NCBI GenBank assembly: GCA_946965045.2
Contig: OX337230.1
Location: forward strand, 3,410,001-3,474,000
Length of the DNA: 64,000 nt
From: Epithemia pelagica
Taxonomy: Eukaryota > Bacillariophyta > Bacillariophyceae > Surirellales > Surirellaceae
Direction: 5' to 3'
Shown here: positions 1 through 10,612 of the stretch, in pieces
How the letters are laid out: every line of letters starts with the position of its first letter
Position numbering within the stretch: position 1 is the first letter of the stretch
Notes under the pieces: model-generated
Seen by the model: only the letters and a program-made list of their open reading frames with translations
Told to the model about the DNA's origin: nothing
The model's database searches: none
Translations under genes and position numbers: made by a program

Positions 1-61
1 CACCTGATACCTGATGTTTGTCGGACCGCGGTTACTTTCTCTCGTGCATTCCCGTCGCGTT

Positions 62-92
<31 letters not shown>

Positions 93-582
93 TATATGTT
101 GCATTCGCTGAGACGATCGACTCGCCCAGATCCCGGTCTTACAGTTTTATAGCTCCACGCCCGTCGCCGCGATACATTCGGCGGCCATCTACTCGCCTGT
201 TCCAAACAGCACACAACCAAGCTCGCGAACTAAATCCGGGATGCCAGCATGTCATTTACTTCCTTCTCCAATACCTTCCTCGTCTATCCAACACATTCCG
301 TAATGCATCAGACATAAATCTTGAAGAACCCACTAACCTGATCCCTCATCATCCCTGTGATGTTCGACCAGCGGACATTGGACCGCTATCTACTTCAATA
401 TGTTGCGAATTATGTCACTGTCTGTCCTTGTCAATTTCGCTGCGCAGCAGTGACGGGCAATCGGCGAAGTAAAGGCGAAGTTCTATGGTCACCGAAAGAT
501 CCATACTTTTCGACGAAAACCTGAGAGGGCCACCCTCAGCAGGATCACACAATTACAAAAAGTGTCATTGGCTCCAAAAAAC
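1..582. other. non-coding start of window with GA microsatellite
   Basis: No convincing gene. A (GA)n microsatellite runs from about 62 to 92. The first ~60 bases resemble 1901-1955 (shared pieces such as TCGGACC and GCATTCCCGTCG), so this looks like the upstream flank of the coiled-coil locus, repeated again behind it. Confidence 0.5.
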
Positions 583-1689
583 ATGAGACTGTTCACCCTG
601 TTGCAATGCTGCTCAGTCTTGGTCAACGGATGTCTCTGGAGGAGAGGTAGGAAATGGATCTCTCACAAGAGATGCGTCATGATGACGGTGATAGTGTTGC
701 AGCTCTCTGACTTTATTCTTCTCTTCCAACCATGTTACATCATTTTGTTCAGATCAACTGCAACCAGGGGAGCTTGCAATACTTCATGTTACGCATCATG
801 ACAGGATGGTGGCCATGACGCTTTCCTCAAAGGCCCTTGAAGCAGCGGAAACGCTTGATTCGAAAATAGAGGACGCTATCACGGAATTCTCAGAGGCCAT
901 TGAAACAACAGAACGTCGTTACGAAATGTTTGATTAGGAAATAGACGACGTCATGACGCAATTGTCAGAGGTCATTGAAACAGCGGAACATCGCTACGAA
1001 ATACTGGAAGGTGACGCCATGACGCACCTCTCAAAGATCATTGAAACAGCCGAACGTCGATACGAATCGCTTGAATCGAGCATGGAGCACGCGATGGACC
1101 ACTTTTCAAAAATCATTGAAACAGCAGAACGTCGATACGAAATGCTTGACTCGAAAATAAAAGACACTATGACGCACTTCTCAAAGGCCATCGAAAGACA
1201 TGAGGGTACTGTCTTGGAAGGCTTCCCAGCGGTGGCCAAGCGTGTCTTCTGGAAAAAAGGTAGGAAAGGCTTCTCTCACGAGAGATTCTCCATCTCAATG
1301 ATCTTTTCTTTGTAGGTCTCTGACTTTTGAGTTCTCCGTTCCAATAACTTTCTGACACGACACGCTGTTCAGACGACCGTCAAACGGGCGAGCTTGCAAT
1401 ACTTCATGAAACACATCGTGGTAGAAACCCCATAACGTCGCACTTCTCAAGGGCGACTGCAGAACGTCGCTATGAAAAGCTTGATGCAAAACTAGAGGAT
1501 GCGATCACAATGATAAAAGATCTGATTGACCAAATGGAACAGAGATTGGAGAAAGTGGAGAACCGGCGTCCTTCTGATTACATGACACTCGATCGTTCGA
1601 AACGCATGGATATCTCTTCGCCTCTGTTGGTTCTCTCGGTTGGTGTCGAGATCGGATTCTTTCTTTTTCTCGCCTTCTTGTTGAACTAA
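583..1689 (+). pseudogene. coiled-coil protein with C-terminal membrane anchor, three-exon model, in-frame stop
   Basis: I do not recognise the family. A spliced model joins 583-646, 753-1259 and 1373-1689; both introns start GTAGGAAA and end TTCAG, and both junctions keep frame. The middle exon encodes about five repeats of 22-25 residues built on the core IETAERRYE, which should form a coiled coil. The last exon adds more heptad-like sequence and ends in a hydrophobic stretch (SVGVEIGFFLFLAFLL) followed by two residues and the stop, as in a tail-anchored membrane protein. The end of exon 1, intron 1 and the start of exon 2 are duplicated as the end of exon 2, intron 2 and the start of exon 3. 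A TAG at 935-937 interrupts exon 2 where the sister repeats have TCG (Ser). It may be a recent pseudogene, or translation may start after the stop at ATG 953. Confidence 0.5.
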
Positions 1690-3078
1690 AGCTCAACTTT
1701 CTTATTCCCATGGACTTCGCATAATATTCATTGTGACTAAAAGTGCGATATTAGATTCAGTGTGTGCTTTTCAGCTTGTTCCCGTCAATATGGCGTGTTT
1801 TTGGATGCTAGGAATCGGTTGGATGGATGGATTCGAGCCTGGTGGCGCCTCACCCTCTCACGGAATGGGATTTTGGTCGAACCGTTTGGTACCTGTATAT
1901 TCGTCGGATGCTTCTCGGACCTCAGTGGTTTTGTCTCTTGCATTCCCGTCGAACAGCACCACTTGTGTTTCCGAGACTGAGTCGCGTAGATCCTGCTCTT
2001 TTTCCGGTTTACCACCGGATCATGAATCCATGTCGTTTTCAGGAACCATTACATCGGACAAAATTATGTACATCTGTTGGTGGGGCATTCCCGTCACATG
2101 CCATGGAGACACAACTCATCCCCTGTGGTTGCATCACCACAATCCTGGATACCATGACGGTCCTTTTCAGGCGGTTTCACATGTTAGGTTCAGCAAGGAA
2201 TGCCACGAACACAACCGACCATCCATGTTTGCTTTTTTCGATCCATCCCCAAAGCCAGTAGTACCTCTCGTATGATGTCCGTGTGTGTCTCTATCGTACT
2301 TGACGAAAAACTATGTGTGCTAATAGGAATCGGACCTTGTGTGGGTCAATTTTTCCAACGATCCCGTCTCCACAAGACTGAAAAGAACTACCGACGTCAG
2401 GCACGTGCACTCAACTTAAAAAAAGGTACAGTCTATTTTAACGCTGCCGCGTGCACCCGCTAGGGTGACGTCGACCGACGCGCCCGGCTCCACACAAAAT
2501 GAGGAGCGAGGACAATAAGTAACCGAGCGTGCTGCTTCAAGCGACTGGATGGCGTGACAGATGCGGGAGGATGCAGCCCGCGAACGAAATTTCGGAGTCC
2601 ATCCCCGACTGCAAATTTTGCACGGCGGATGCAATTTACGGGACCCAGACCCAGTGTGTGAACGTTCTTACGATCGCTGGCTCGACCGGCGCACCGAGGG
2701 GACCGTTATTCTACAGGAAACACATGCCGACTCAATAGTACTGTAGATCCACCTCGGACGTTCCTTGGCACGATATAAAGAGTACCTTGGATGCACAAAA
2801 TTTTCGTTCCAGGCGGAGGGCGGGATCTCTCACAGATTCATTCTTGTGTCGTTCCGAGAGCATGTCGTGAGAGAGCTCTGGGTGTCTTGATAGGAAACGA
2901 GAGAGATCACACTGCATTCGAGAGACAGCCATTCAATCTTGGAATGGTTTGCTAGAGACGAGTGGATCCACATACAATCTCAGTCTCGTTGACGCAAACG
3001 ATTCTGGTGGACCGACTCTGTGCAAGAGGAGTCGAACGACTGGTTGTTGTTTGTGCTGTTTCGAGGTTCTACCAACAG

Positions 3079-3110
<32 letters not shown>

Positions 3111-3285
3111 AGTGTTGCTCGGTGTAGCTTTTGGTGTGGTGCGGTAAGAACTCGAGGACCGAACAGCAGAGACCGAATCACAAATCCAGTGTGGCATCGA
3201 CCCGGCCTCTAGAGTAGAACGTAGACACGACATTCTCGGTTTGGCCTTTTGACAGAACAACCTACAACAACAACAACACACAATA
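1690..3285. other. intergenic region and 5' leader of the TPR gene
   Basis: No supported gene. It contains a partial copy of the window's first bases (around 1901-2010) and an (AAC)n microsatellite at about 3078-3111. A second AAC-rich tract lies just before the ATG at 3286. The last few hundred bases probably hold the promoter and leader of the TPR gene. Confidence 0.5.
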
Positions 3286-6200
3286 ATGGTCAAGGGTCCG
3301 TTTGCTGGTTCTTCCAAACAGGCCTCATTGCCACTGGCACCCTACCATTTACGGGCCAAAAGCGATGATGACGACGATGATAACGATTATGACCAACAAC
3401 GTGACCATAATAACTTGAGACAAGCGTGGTCCGACGATGAATTGAGATTGAATCAGGATGCTACGGCCCGAGAAAGTGATACCGATCTTTCTTCCGCCTG
3501 TTCCTCTTCGGCAGCGTCGTCTTCCTTGGCAGCGCAAAAGAGAAGACGGAGGCGAAAAAGTAAACACTTGTTTCGTCTCCGAAGATCCAGTTCTGGAGGC
3601 GAAGAGCAACATCCCGAGACGTCTCTCTCCCAAAAAACAGCCGCTGCTGGACCCGAGCAGTCACCCACCTCCACTGCCACCACGCTTCCTTCGCCCATCT
3701 CGCTGGCGGAAAGCAAGGAGGGTGTCTTGGTGATTACTCCATCCTCCTCCACGGGTGTGGTCCCTCCTTCTACTCCTACTCCAAGAGAGTCTCCCGTGAT
3801 TTCGTCCTCCGATCTTCCTCCCCGATCGGCCTCTCCCTTTTGTATTGCCAACAGCATGGGAAAAGTGGGACGCAAAAGTAGCCGAAAATTCTTTTCCTTT
3901 CGGAAACGACGAAATTCCTCGTCGCAACAGCCGCAACAACCAAAACACCAACAACCACATTTCTTGAGACCATCTCTGTCTCTGAGTGAAAGCGAAGCCG
4001 AAACCGATGGCAGTCCTACCATGGGTCGCATTCCCCGCAAAGCGTCCAAGACCAAGCCTCGTCCCCACAGTACTCCACGAACGACGACCATGGCACCGAG
4101 CAATCTTCGATCCTCCACGGCGGCGGACGAGTCTCCTCATCGGTCCTCTCCTACCCGGTCCACTGAAGAGCGATGTGGGTCCGAAGATGACCCGGTCGTT
4201 CGATTGTTTGAACAACGTACCACACAACGAGTTCGATTTGCCTTGGAAGGAGTGGGTGCCGAAGACATGGGACCCCCACCACAACAACCCTCGAAACCCA
4301 AGACGGAAGCCTCCAAAAAACCGTCCGTTTCGTTTTCATCCAACAACAACACCAACGACAACACGGGCCGATTAAGTCCTCCCGCGTCTCCCAATCGCAA
4401 ATTGGCCCGATTCATGAAGGGAGCCTTGTTTGGAGGCAAATCGGAACGAGCCGCGGTCGATGCCGAAGTGGAACGGGAATTGGAATCGGTCAAACAGGAA
4501 CTCGTGTGGGAAAATACCGCCACGGCCACGGCGGGAGGAGAAGTGATTCGGACACAACCCGGAGCCTTGACGACGACCTTTGTGGAAAATGCCCAAACAC
4601 GAGCGCAAGTCATCAAATTACTCAACAAGGCACGACGAGCCCAATACGTTCATTTTCGCTACGAATATGCCGTCAAGTGTTATGTCAAAGCCTTGGAGCT
4701 GCTCCAACAAGCAAATTATCCTCAGGATCATCCCGTCTACACCAAGACAATGCAAGCCTTGGATCATGCGCACAATGTACTGAGTTCGTACAACAATTCG
4801 TCCAACATTGTCAAAATGGGTATCAAATACGAAGATACTGGAGAATTGGTCCGTGCCTTGAAAATGTATACCATTGCCTACCGAATCCGGGTCGAGTTGT
4901 TGGGACGACAACATCCCTCCCTCGTCGTTCTGCTCAATATGTTGGGAAACATTCAAATCAAACGAGGCGAATTGCACGAAGCCATGCAAATTTACGAATT
5001 GGCACTCAAGGATGAAACCACCACGACTTGTGGTACGACGGGCACCACGAGCAGCAGCAAAAACTCCAACAACAGTCCGACACGAAGCAATACTCCGATC
5101 GGTGACTCGTTTACCGAAGGTGGTGATTCGCAAGAACACTTGGCTCCACCCGATCCTCCGCGCAATTTGCTAGCTCGGAGTGCCACGTACCGTGATATGG
5201 GCATTGTCTACGAAAAGTGGGGCGAACACGAGTCGGCCTTGGCCATGTACCATCAAAGTTTGGATTGTTTGGCCAAATACAAGAAACTGACCGGATCGAC
5301 CCCTCTGGCACTCACCACAAACAACAACAACAACAACAAGACCAATTCGAAAGAGTCTTCCTCTCCAACACCACCGCCCCTGTCTGTGGATGTGGCTCAC
5401 GACGATGCCGTATCAGCCTCGAGTGCCATTGGTATGGAAACGGTCGGTTCGCACGACTTGGCGGTCCATCCTACGACCACGGACCAACTCAAATCCACTG
5501 TTTCCCCTCCTACCACAACGACAACGGCTACCGCCAATGCGACGGGAGGCGACGATGGAATGGAAGTCCTAGTCGGACGGGAATCAGCCCAAGAAGACTC
5601 GAAACGACGCGTCATTTTTCAAGCCTCGAGTGATTACGATTTCTTTTTTCCACCCGAATTGGACGCCGTCTTGAGAGATCAACCACACAGCATGTCATTC
5701 CAAAGTAATAGTACGAAACAACATCAGCAGCAGCAACAACATCGAGGTGATTTTGCCGATTTGGATGCCGCCATGACCTTGCATCAAATTGGACAATTGC
5801 ATCGTTCCGTGGGAGAATTCAATTTGGCGTTGAGTGTCTTTTCGGTTTCTCTTCGAGGCATGAAGTATTGTGTCGGCAAGAATCATCCCAATGTGGCCGC
5901 GATTCTGGGCAATATTGGCAATTTGCAAAAGGAAATGGGCGACATGGATTCGTCCTTTGCCACGTACCAACAAGTGTTGGGGATTGAATCCTATCGATTG
6001 GGCTTGTCTCATCCCGATGTGGCAGTAACCTTGCACAATATTGCCACGATTGATGCCGCGCGGGGCAATCACGAACATGCCTTGGCCTTGTATCGGCAAG
6101 TGATTGCCTTGCAACGCAAATTGTTTGGGTCCAATCATGTGGCCGTGGCCGTCACATCGGCCTGCATGGGCGATGTCTACGAACGCGTGGGCGAAATTTC

Positions 6201-6558
6201 GGAATCCATTGCCTGTTTTGAAGAAGCGGTCCGGATCAAATCCTTTGCCATGGGTCGGCATTCCTTGGAAGTGGCCCGATTGATTCACAAGTTGGGCAAA
6301 TTGGCCATTTCGCAGGGCGAATATCATTTGGCCGACAGCTATGTGTCCCGTGCCATTTTAATTTATCGATTGAATCGATTGTCGGAATTGGATGAATGGA
6401 TGGTGGAAGCGACACGGGATGGTGCCGATATTGATGCCGCGATTGCCATGGGAGGAGGAGCCGCCGAAATGACCATGGAAGGCCACAATTCGGCCAGCTT
6501 TCAATCGTCGGCCGTCGGACCCGATTCGTCCATGGATGGTGGTGAATCGGAGGTCTAG
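3286..6558 (+). CDS. kinesin light chain-like TPR repeat protein
   Basis: This single-exon gene encodes 1,090 residues starting at an ATG in an AAC-rich leader. The first ~440 residues are low complexity: an acidic run near residue 27, Ser/Thr/Pro-rich stretches and basic patches such as RRRRRKSKH. From about residue 445 come tetratricopeptide repeats of the ~42-residue kinesin-light-chain/nephrocystin type, with the spacing 'HP.VA..L.N.G' and 'G....A...Y...L'. One block spans about 445-575, a single repeat lies near 640, and a C-terminal block of at least five repeats spans about 825-1045. Asn-, Thr- and Gln-rich inserts (for example near 678-690 and 810-820) separate the blocks. Such repeats bind partner proteins; a role in motor cargo binding or scaffolding is inferred. 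No kinesin motor or enzymatic domain is visible. The frame is undisturbed over 3.3 kb despite many microsatellite-like codon runs. Confidence 0.88.
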   Translation: MVKGPFAGSSKQASLPLAPYHLRAKSDDDDDDNDYDQQRDHNNLRQAWSDDELRLNQDATARESDTDLSSACSSSAASSSLAAQKRRRRRKSKHLFRLRRSSSGGEEQHPETSLSQKTAAAGPEQSPTSTATTLPSPISLAESKEGVLVITPSSSTGVVPPSTPTPRESPVISSSDLPPRSASPFCIANSMGKVGRKSSRKFFSFRKRRNSSSQQPQQPKHQQPHFLRPSLSLSESEAETDGSPTMGRIPRKASKTKPRPHSTPRTTTMAPSNLRSSTAADESPHRSSPTRSTEERCGSEDDPVVRLFEQRTTQRVRFALEGVGAEDMGPPPQQPSKPKTEASKKPSVSFSSNNNTNDNTGRLSPPASPNRKLARFMKGALFGGKSERAAVDAEVERELESVKQELVWENTATATAGGEVIRTQPGALTTTFVENAQTRAQVIKLLNKARRAQYVHFRYEYAVKCYVKALELLQQANYPQDHPVYTKTMQALDHAHNVLSSYNNSSNIVKMGIKYEDTGELVRALKMYTIAYRIRVELLGRQHPSLVVLLNMLGNIQIKRGELHEAMQIYELALKDETTTTCGTTGTTSSSKNSNNSPTRSNTPIGDSFTEGGDSQEHLAPPDPPRNLLARSATYRDMGIVYEKWGEHESALAMYHQSLDCLAKYKKLTGSTPLALTTNNNNNNKTNSKESSSPTPPPLSVDVAHDDAVSASSAIGMETVGSHDLAVHPTTTDQLKSTVSPPTTTTTATANATGGDDGMEVLVGRESAQEDSKRRVIFQASSDYDFFFPPELDAVLRDQPHSMSFQSNSTKQHQQQQQHRGDFADLDAAMTLHQIGQLHRSVGEFNLALSVFSVSLRGMKYCVGKNHPNVAAILGNIGNLQKEMGDMDSSFATYQQVLGIESYRLGLSHPDVAVTLHNIATIDAARGNHEHALALYRQVIALQRKLFGSNHVAVAVTSACMGDVYERVGEISESIACFEEAVRIKSFAMGRHSLEVARLIHKLGKLAISQGEYHLADSYVSRAILIYRLNRLSELDEWMVEATRDGADIDAAIAMGGGAAEMTMEGHNSASFQSSAVGPDSSMDGGESEV

Positions 6559-7221
6559 GTAGGTCCCCTGTCAACCCAACCAGAGAAGTAGTATTCCAGC
6601 TAGGAGTAGAAAGTAGCACCCGTAAGGCTCTTGAAAATCTTATAAAGAATGTTAGAGAATGGTATCTAGTTTGGCGATGTTTGACCTTCATCGTGCGGGA
6701 ATCCTTGTCCCCGCAAGAGGATTGGCACACTCCAATCTCGGTGAATGGCCCTAGTCTTATTCCTCTGGTGTGTGGTTGGGACGTGTGGTGAATATGCGTT
6801 GCTCCTCTCTCATCCAGAAGGATTTCAATAAGGAGCTTACCGATTTACTCCTACGTGGGACTCGTCTGTTCCATGCCAACAAAACGATTGATCCCGAATC
6901 CCGCCGAAACTCCAAATTGTGGCAGAGATCACCGGACTAAATAATTCCCAAAGAGAAACAGTGTGTGCAATAATGGGAGATACCAACTTCCTTGGACATC
7001 TGTTTGATCTTGATCCCACTCGAATAGCGCATGACGTGTATTTCCTATACACCACAGTGTAGCAACCCGGTAAGCCCAAGTCGTCAGAATGACTGGGGCA
7101 ATGTTCTCGTTTGCTCCCTTTCTCCAATCCCATGAACCTTTGATACCTTCAATAGTTGGATGGGTTGTTACGCCAATTTGCTACCCGGTGTCACACAGTC
7201 CGCGAGTCCGGGGTGCGAAGG
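6559..7221. other. intergenic region
   Basis: 3' flank of the TPR gene up to the hAT-like element. No coding signal or recognised repeat seen. Confidence 0.4.
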
Positions 7222-7242
7222 GCGAACGACTGGGATCTGTAA

Positions 7243-7490
7243 TCGAGTACGAGTACCGAGCATAATACTCGAGTAATACTCGAGTATTGGTGCTAAAATA
7301 CTCGTACTTCCTCCAATTTTGACATACAAGTAATTACTCGATACTCTTACTTTCTTGTCGAGTATTACTCGTGTACTCGTACTCATGGATTCGTAGTTCG
7401 GCAAGTACATACTCTCTACTCGTACTCGAGCTACATCCAATACCCGAGTAATACTCGAGTGTTACTTCATCGTACTCGAGTATTTTCTAT
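7243..7490. repeat. left subterminal TACTCG-type repeat array
   Basis: Dense, irregular direct and inverted copies of TACTCG/CGAGTA (for example ACTCGAGTAATACTCGAG) fill about 250 bp directly inside the left end of the hAT-like element. Such arrays are typical transposase-binding regions; that role is inferred. Confidence 0.75.
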
Positions 7491-9345
7491 GCGCATGGTT
7501 TGTCCCCCCATTTGCACCTATTTCTTTTGTATCATCACTCATGAACCCTCGACCATCGACCATCAACCATCAACCATCAACCATCAACCATCGATCATCG
7601 ACCATCCTCTATCCTACCTCGTCCATCATCCATAGCCTTTCTGTTTGTCGGACAGAGTCGTCTGTTCCAGCCGATTCAATGAAGAACAACACACTTACGA
7701 TCCCTGGAATGGATTCAATTTCAACCTGCGGTGATTTGCAAACTCTTGCCCAATTTCTGTTCATTGAATCACCAAGTTTCATGAGTGGGCCCAAGGTCGA
7801 TTGCTGGCCAGGCCAACCAATTCCATTTTTGACTCTATGGTCATGAGGACTGAAGATTTGATGCATCGCTCTACTCCATTTACCATCATTTGTCAACTCG
7901 CTGACTGTGTGGGATTGTCCAAACCCATGGCTCAATGGTCTTGTCTCAGCAGTCACAAAAGGATTCAAGATTTGGGACAATCCGGTATTGGGCCACTCAC
8001 AAGAATGGCAAGACAATCAATGCCTCATTCTCCTCCATCATTACTATGGGAGCAAATGTCCTTGTGGTTTGAAAATGAGTTTTGGTTTTCGACAACTACA
8101 ACAACCTTTTCTATGAGTTTCTTTGGTCAAGGAGCCGTGGGAGGATCTGCTCCAGTGGTTCATCCCTAGTTTGCGGCAGCTTGTCATCAACAAGCAGACG
8201 GACAACTGGCATGTACCAGCAAGGACTATCTGGATAGCAGTCCTCCTCCCTGGGCCTCGTCGTCGTCGTCGTCCCCTCTGGGGTCTGGGCTACGACGACG
8301 ATTCCTCCACAAACAATACTGCCACACAACAACGACCCCTGGGTTCTTTGTTTGAGGTGGAGGAGACTGAATGGTACCCGCCACGACGTCTCGCTTTGGC
8401 GCCGGCATTACTGCCACGGCAACAGCATCCTCCTCGTTATTGTACTGGTGGCGTCGTCCCTTGGGCATTCCGTGGTTCGCAGTGGCGGCCATGGCCTTCT
8501 TGGATGTGTGGTCCCCTGGACCAGTTTGGTTCTGGAACAAGTCCCAGCCGGACGACGGGAATATTGTTGTTGTTGGACCGTTGGAACCGCTCCTCCTCAT
8601 CCTGAAACTGAAAATCCGGAACGAGTGCCGCCACCATCCGCGCACCAATCTCCCAATCATGTTTTGCCACCACACGATGGATCCTCCAACTGTTCCACCA
8701 CTCATCACAATCATCATACCAATGGTGGTGCTGGTGGTCCTGCTTCGTCTCGCTTTTCACCTTCACGCCACAACACTTCCAATCACACCAATCATGCTCA
8801 TCATCACTTAAAGCCCCATGGCTTGCCGCCACCAACAACGAATGCGACAACAACCACCTCCTCCATGCCATCCACACAAACAATACCAACAATACCAACA
8901 ACCCCAGACTGGATGAGGTGGATTGGCCCGTAGTCATGTGTGGGGATCCTTCTTGAGTATGACACTCGCCCTGTTCCTGGCATTGGCACTGTGCTTGTAC
9001 ACACCGTTTGTTGGTGTGGATTCCAATGAGACAACAACAACAGTCTCATCGTCCATGGTGTAGCTAGTGTGGCCTTCGGTGACTGTCGTGTCACATACGC
9101 TCGCCTTTGTGGTGGCCACATTGCCCGCTGCGGCCTCGCCAGTACTGACAGCCCACCCAGAAACGCCGATCATGTGATATCTTGCCCAGTAGACACCCTT
9201 TGATGCCAAATATAAAGTGGCAGAAACTGAAGATGATGCCGGCCCAACCATGACTCTAGACTCGGCAGATGAGGAGAACCCGAAGAGTTCTATTAGCAAA
9301 GATGAAGAGGAGATCGATCTAGCTGTAGACAATATGGATGGTGCA

Positions 9346-9700
9346 TCAGCAGTGGTACACCAAGCACATTGGCGGCTCCATTGATGCACCCACAGAAGGT
9401 GGCCTAGAGAAGCAACTGTAGACCAACCAACACTGCACTCCTCCATTATTCACTGATACCATGCAGGACACGCTCAGCACGAGTACCTGTGTACCCAGTG
9501 GTACAACAAGCACATCGGCGGCTCCTTCGATGGACCCACAAAAGGTGACCAACAAAAACAACTGTAGACCTGACCAACCAACACCATTCACTGATACCAT
9601 GCAGGACACTCTTACCTGTCCTGACACCCAGTTCCCAGTAGTACAGCACCAAGCACATCGGTGGCTCCTTTGATGGACCCACAAAATGGTGGCCTTGATG
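9346..9700. repeat. tandem repeat, ~145-bp unit, about 2.5 copies
   Basis: The anchor CAAGCACAT recurs at 9361, 9507 and 9650 (spacing 146 and 143 bp), each followed by a GGCTCC-TTGATG-CACCCACA-like string. ACTGATACCATGCAGGACAC is repeated at about 9450 and 9590. The copies have diverged. It lies inside the hAT-like element. Confidence 0.75.
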
Positions 9701-10125
9701 GTTCTTCAGCGGAATCAAACTTGAGTGGAAACTTAGTTGCGATACCCCACCCAAGATCTCTCCACCTCTTCCATGGAAGAACTTGCCTTGACATTTGACA
9801 TGGATTGTCAATAAAGACTCACGTCCACATGACCTCGTCGCAACAATGTATTGAACAATGCTATGCCCTGTAACACTCTGGTTTCTCCCAAGACCCAAAA
9901 CAATGAAGAGGACGTAAACCTAGCTGTAAATGAGAGGAGGTGGATCATGTTGTAAGAAGGAGACGATATACTTGGATTTTAGGTAGATGTTTAGTTGTGA
10001 AAAGTGGCTTGTACGTAGATTCCCTGATCCCTGAGTGACAAAAGGAGCAGGCTAGGTGGGGACAAATGGCGATGAAAAGGATAGAAAGAAAGGTGGGGAC
10101 GAAGTGCATGTGAAGGAAAGAGCAG

Positions 10126-10280
10126 GAAAAGTGAGGACAAAATAGGATGAAGCAGAGAGCGAGAAAAGTGGGGACGAATTGCATGTGAAGGAAAGAGCAG
10201 GAAAAGTGAGGACAAAATAGGATGAAGCAGAGAGCGAGAAAAGTGGGGACGAATTGCATGTGAAGGAAAAAGAGCATAAA
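10126..10280. repeat. 75-bp tandem repeat, two copies
   Basis: The unit beginning GAAAAGTGAGGACAAAATAG at 10126 is repeated at 10201 with near identity. Partial, more diverged copies flank it (from about 10040 and up to 10295). Purine-rich on this strand. Confidence 0.85.
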
Positions 10281-10369
10281 AAGTGGGGACAAATCGGCAC
10301 GGCTAAAATGAAAAACTAGCCGGCCTAGCACGTAGTACGACTCGTGACTACCATAGCGGGATTCGTGCA

Positions 10370-10575
10370 AGTAATACTCGAGTATAGTGGAATACTTGCG
10401 AGTATATACTCGATACTCGTACTCTCTATACATTCGATGGACGAGTAATCATTGATACTCGTACTCGTACAGTCAGGAGTGGCTGGGTACTCGTACTCGA
10501 ACATGTATGAGTACAGAAGTAGGTACTCGATACTCGTACTCTCACATTAGGGCTGTACTCGATACTAGTACTCTA
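10370..10575. repeat. right subterminal TACTCG-type repeat array
   Basis: Counterpart of the left array just inside the right end of the hAT-like element, with many copies of ACTCG, TACTCG and GAGTA in both orientations. Confidence 0.75.
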
Positions 10576-10612
10576 GGCGAAATAAGGTCGATTACAGATC
10601 CCAGGCGAACGA

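Larger units (their letters stand above)
7230..10604. mobile_element. hAT-like non-autonomous DNA transposon with 8-bp target duplication
   Basis: The ends are perfect 17-bp inverted repeats: CTGGGATCTGTAATCGA at 7230-7246, with its reverse complement at 10588-10604. The element is flanked by a perfect direct repeat GCGAACGA (7222-7229 and 10605-10612). An 8-bp target duplication is the hallmark of hAT transposons. No transposase can be read in the 3.4 kb between the ends, so the copy should depend on a transposase made elsewhere, or its own gene has decayed. Both subterminal regions are full of TACTCG-type short repeats, as hAT transposase-binding arrays often are. Internal tandem repeats occur at 9346-9700 and 10126-10280. 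The ends do not match the TAGGG ends of the hAT element at 13194-17011, so it is a different family. Confidence 0.85.

Noticed and set aside
1733-2275. Open frame of 180 residues
   Set aside because: It overlaps repeated flank sequence, two other frames are equally open, and no domain is seen.
8352-8933. Open frame of 193 residues inside the hAT-like element
   Set aside because: His/Pro/Thr-rich low complexity, with open frames in several phases on both strands and no domain. Treated as chance or captured non-coding sequence.
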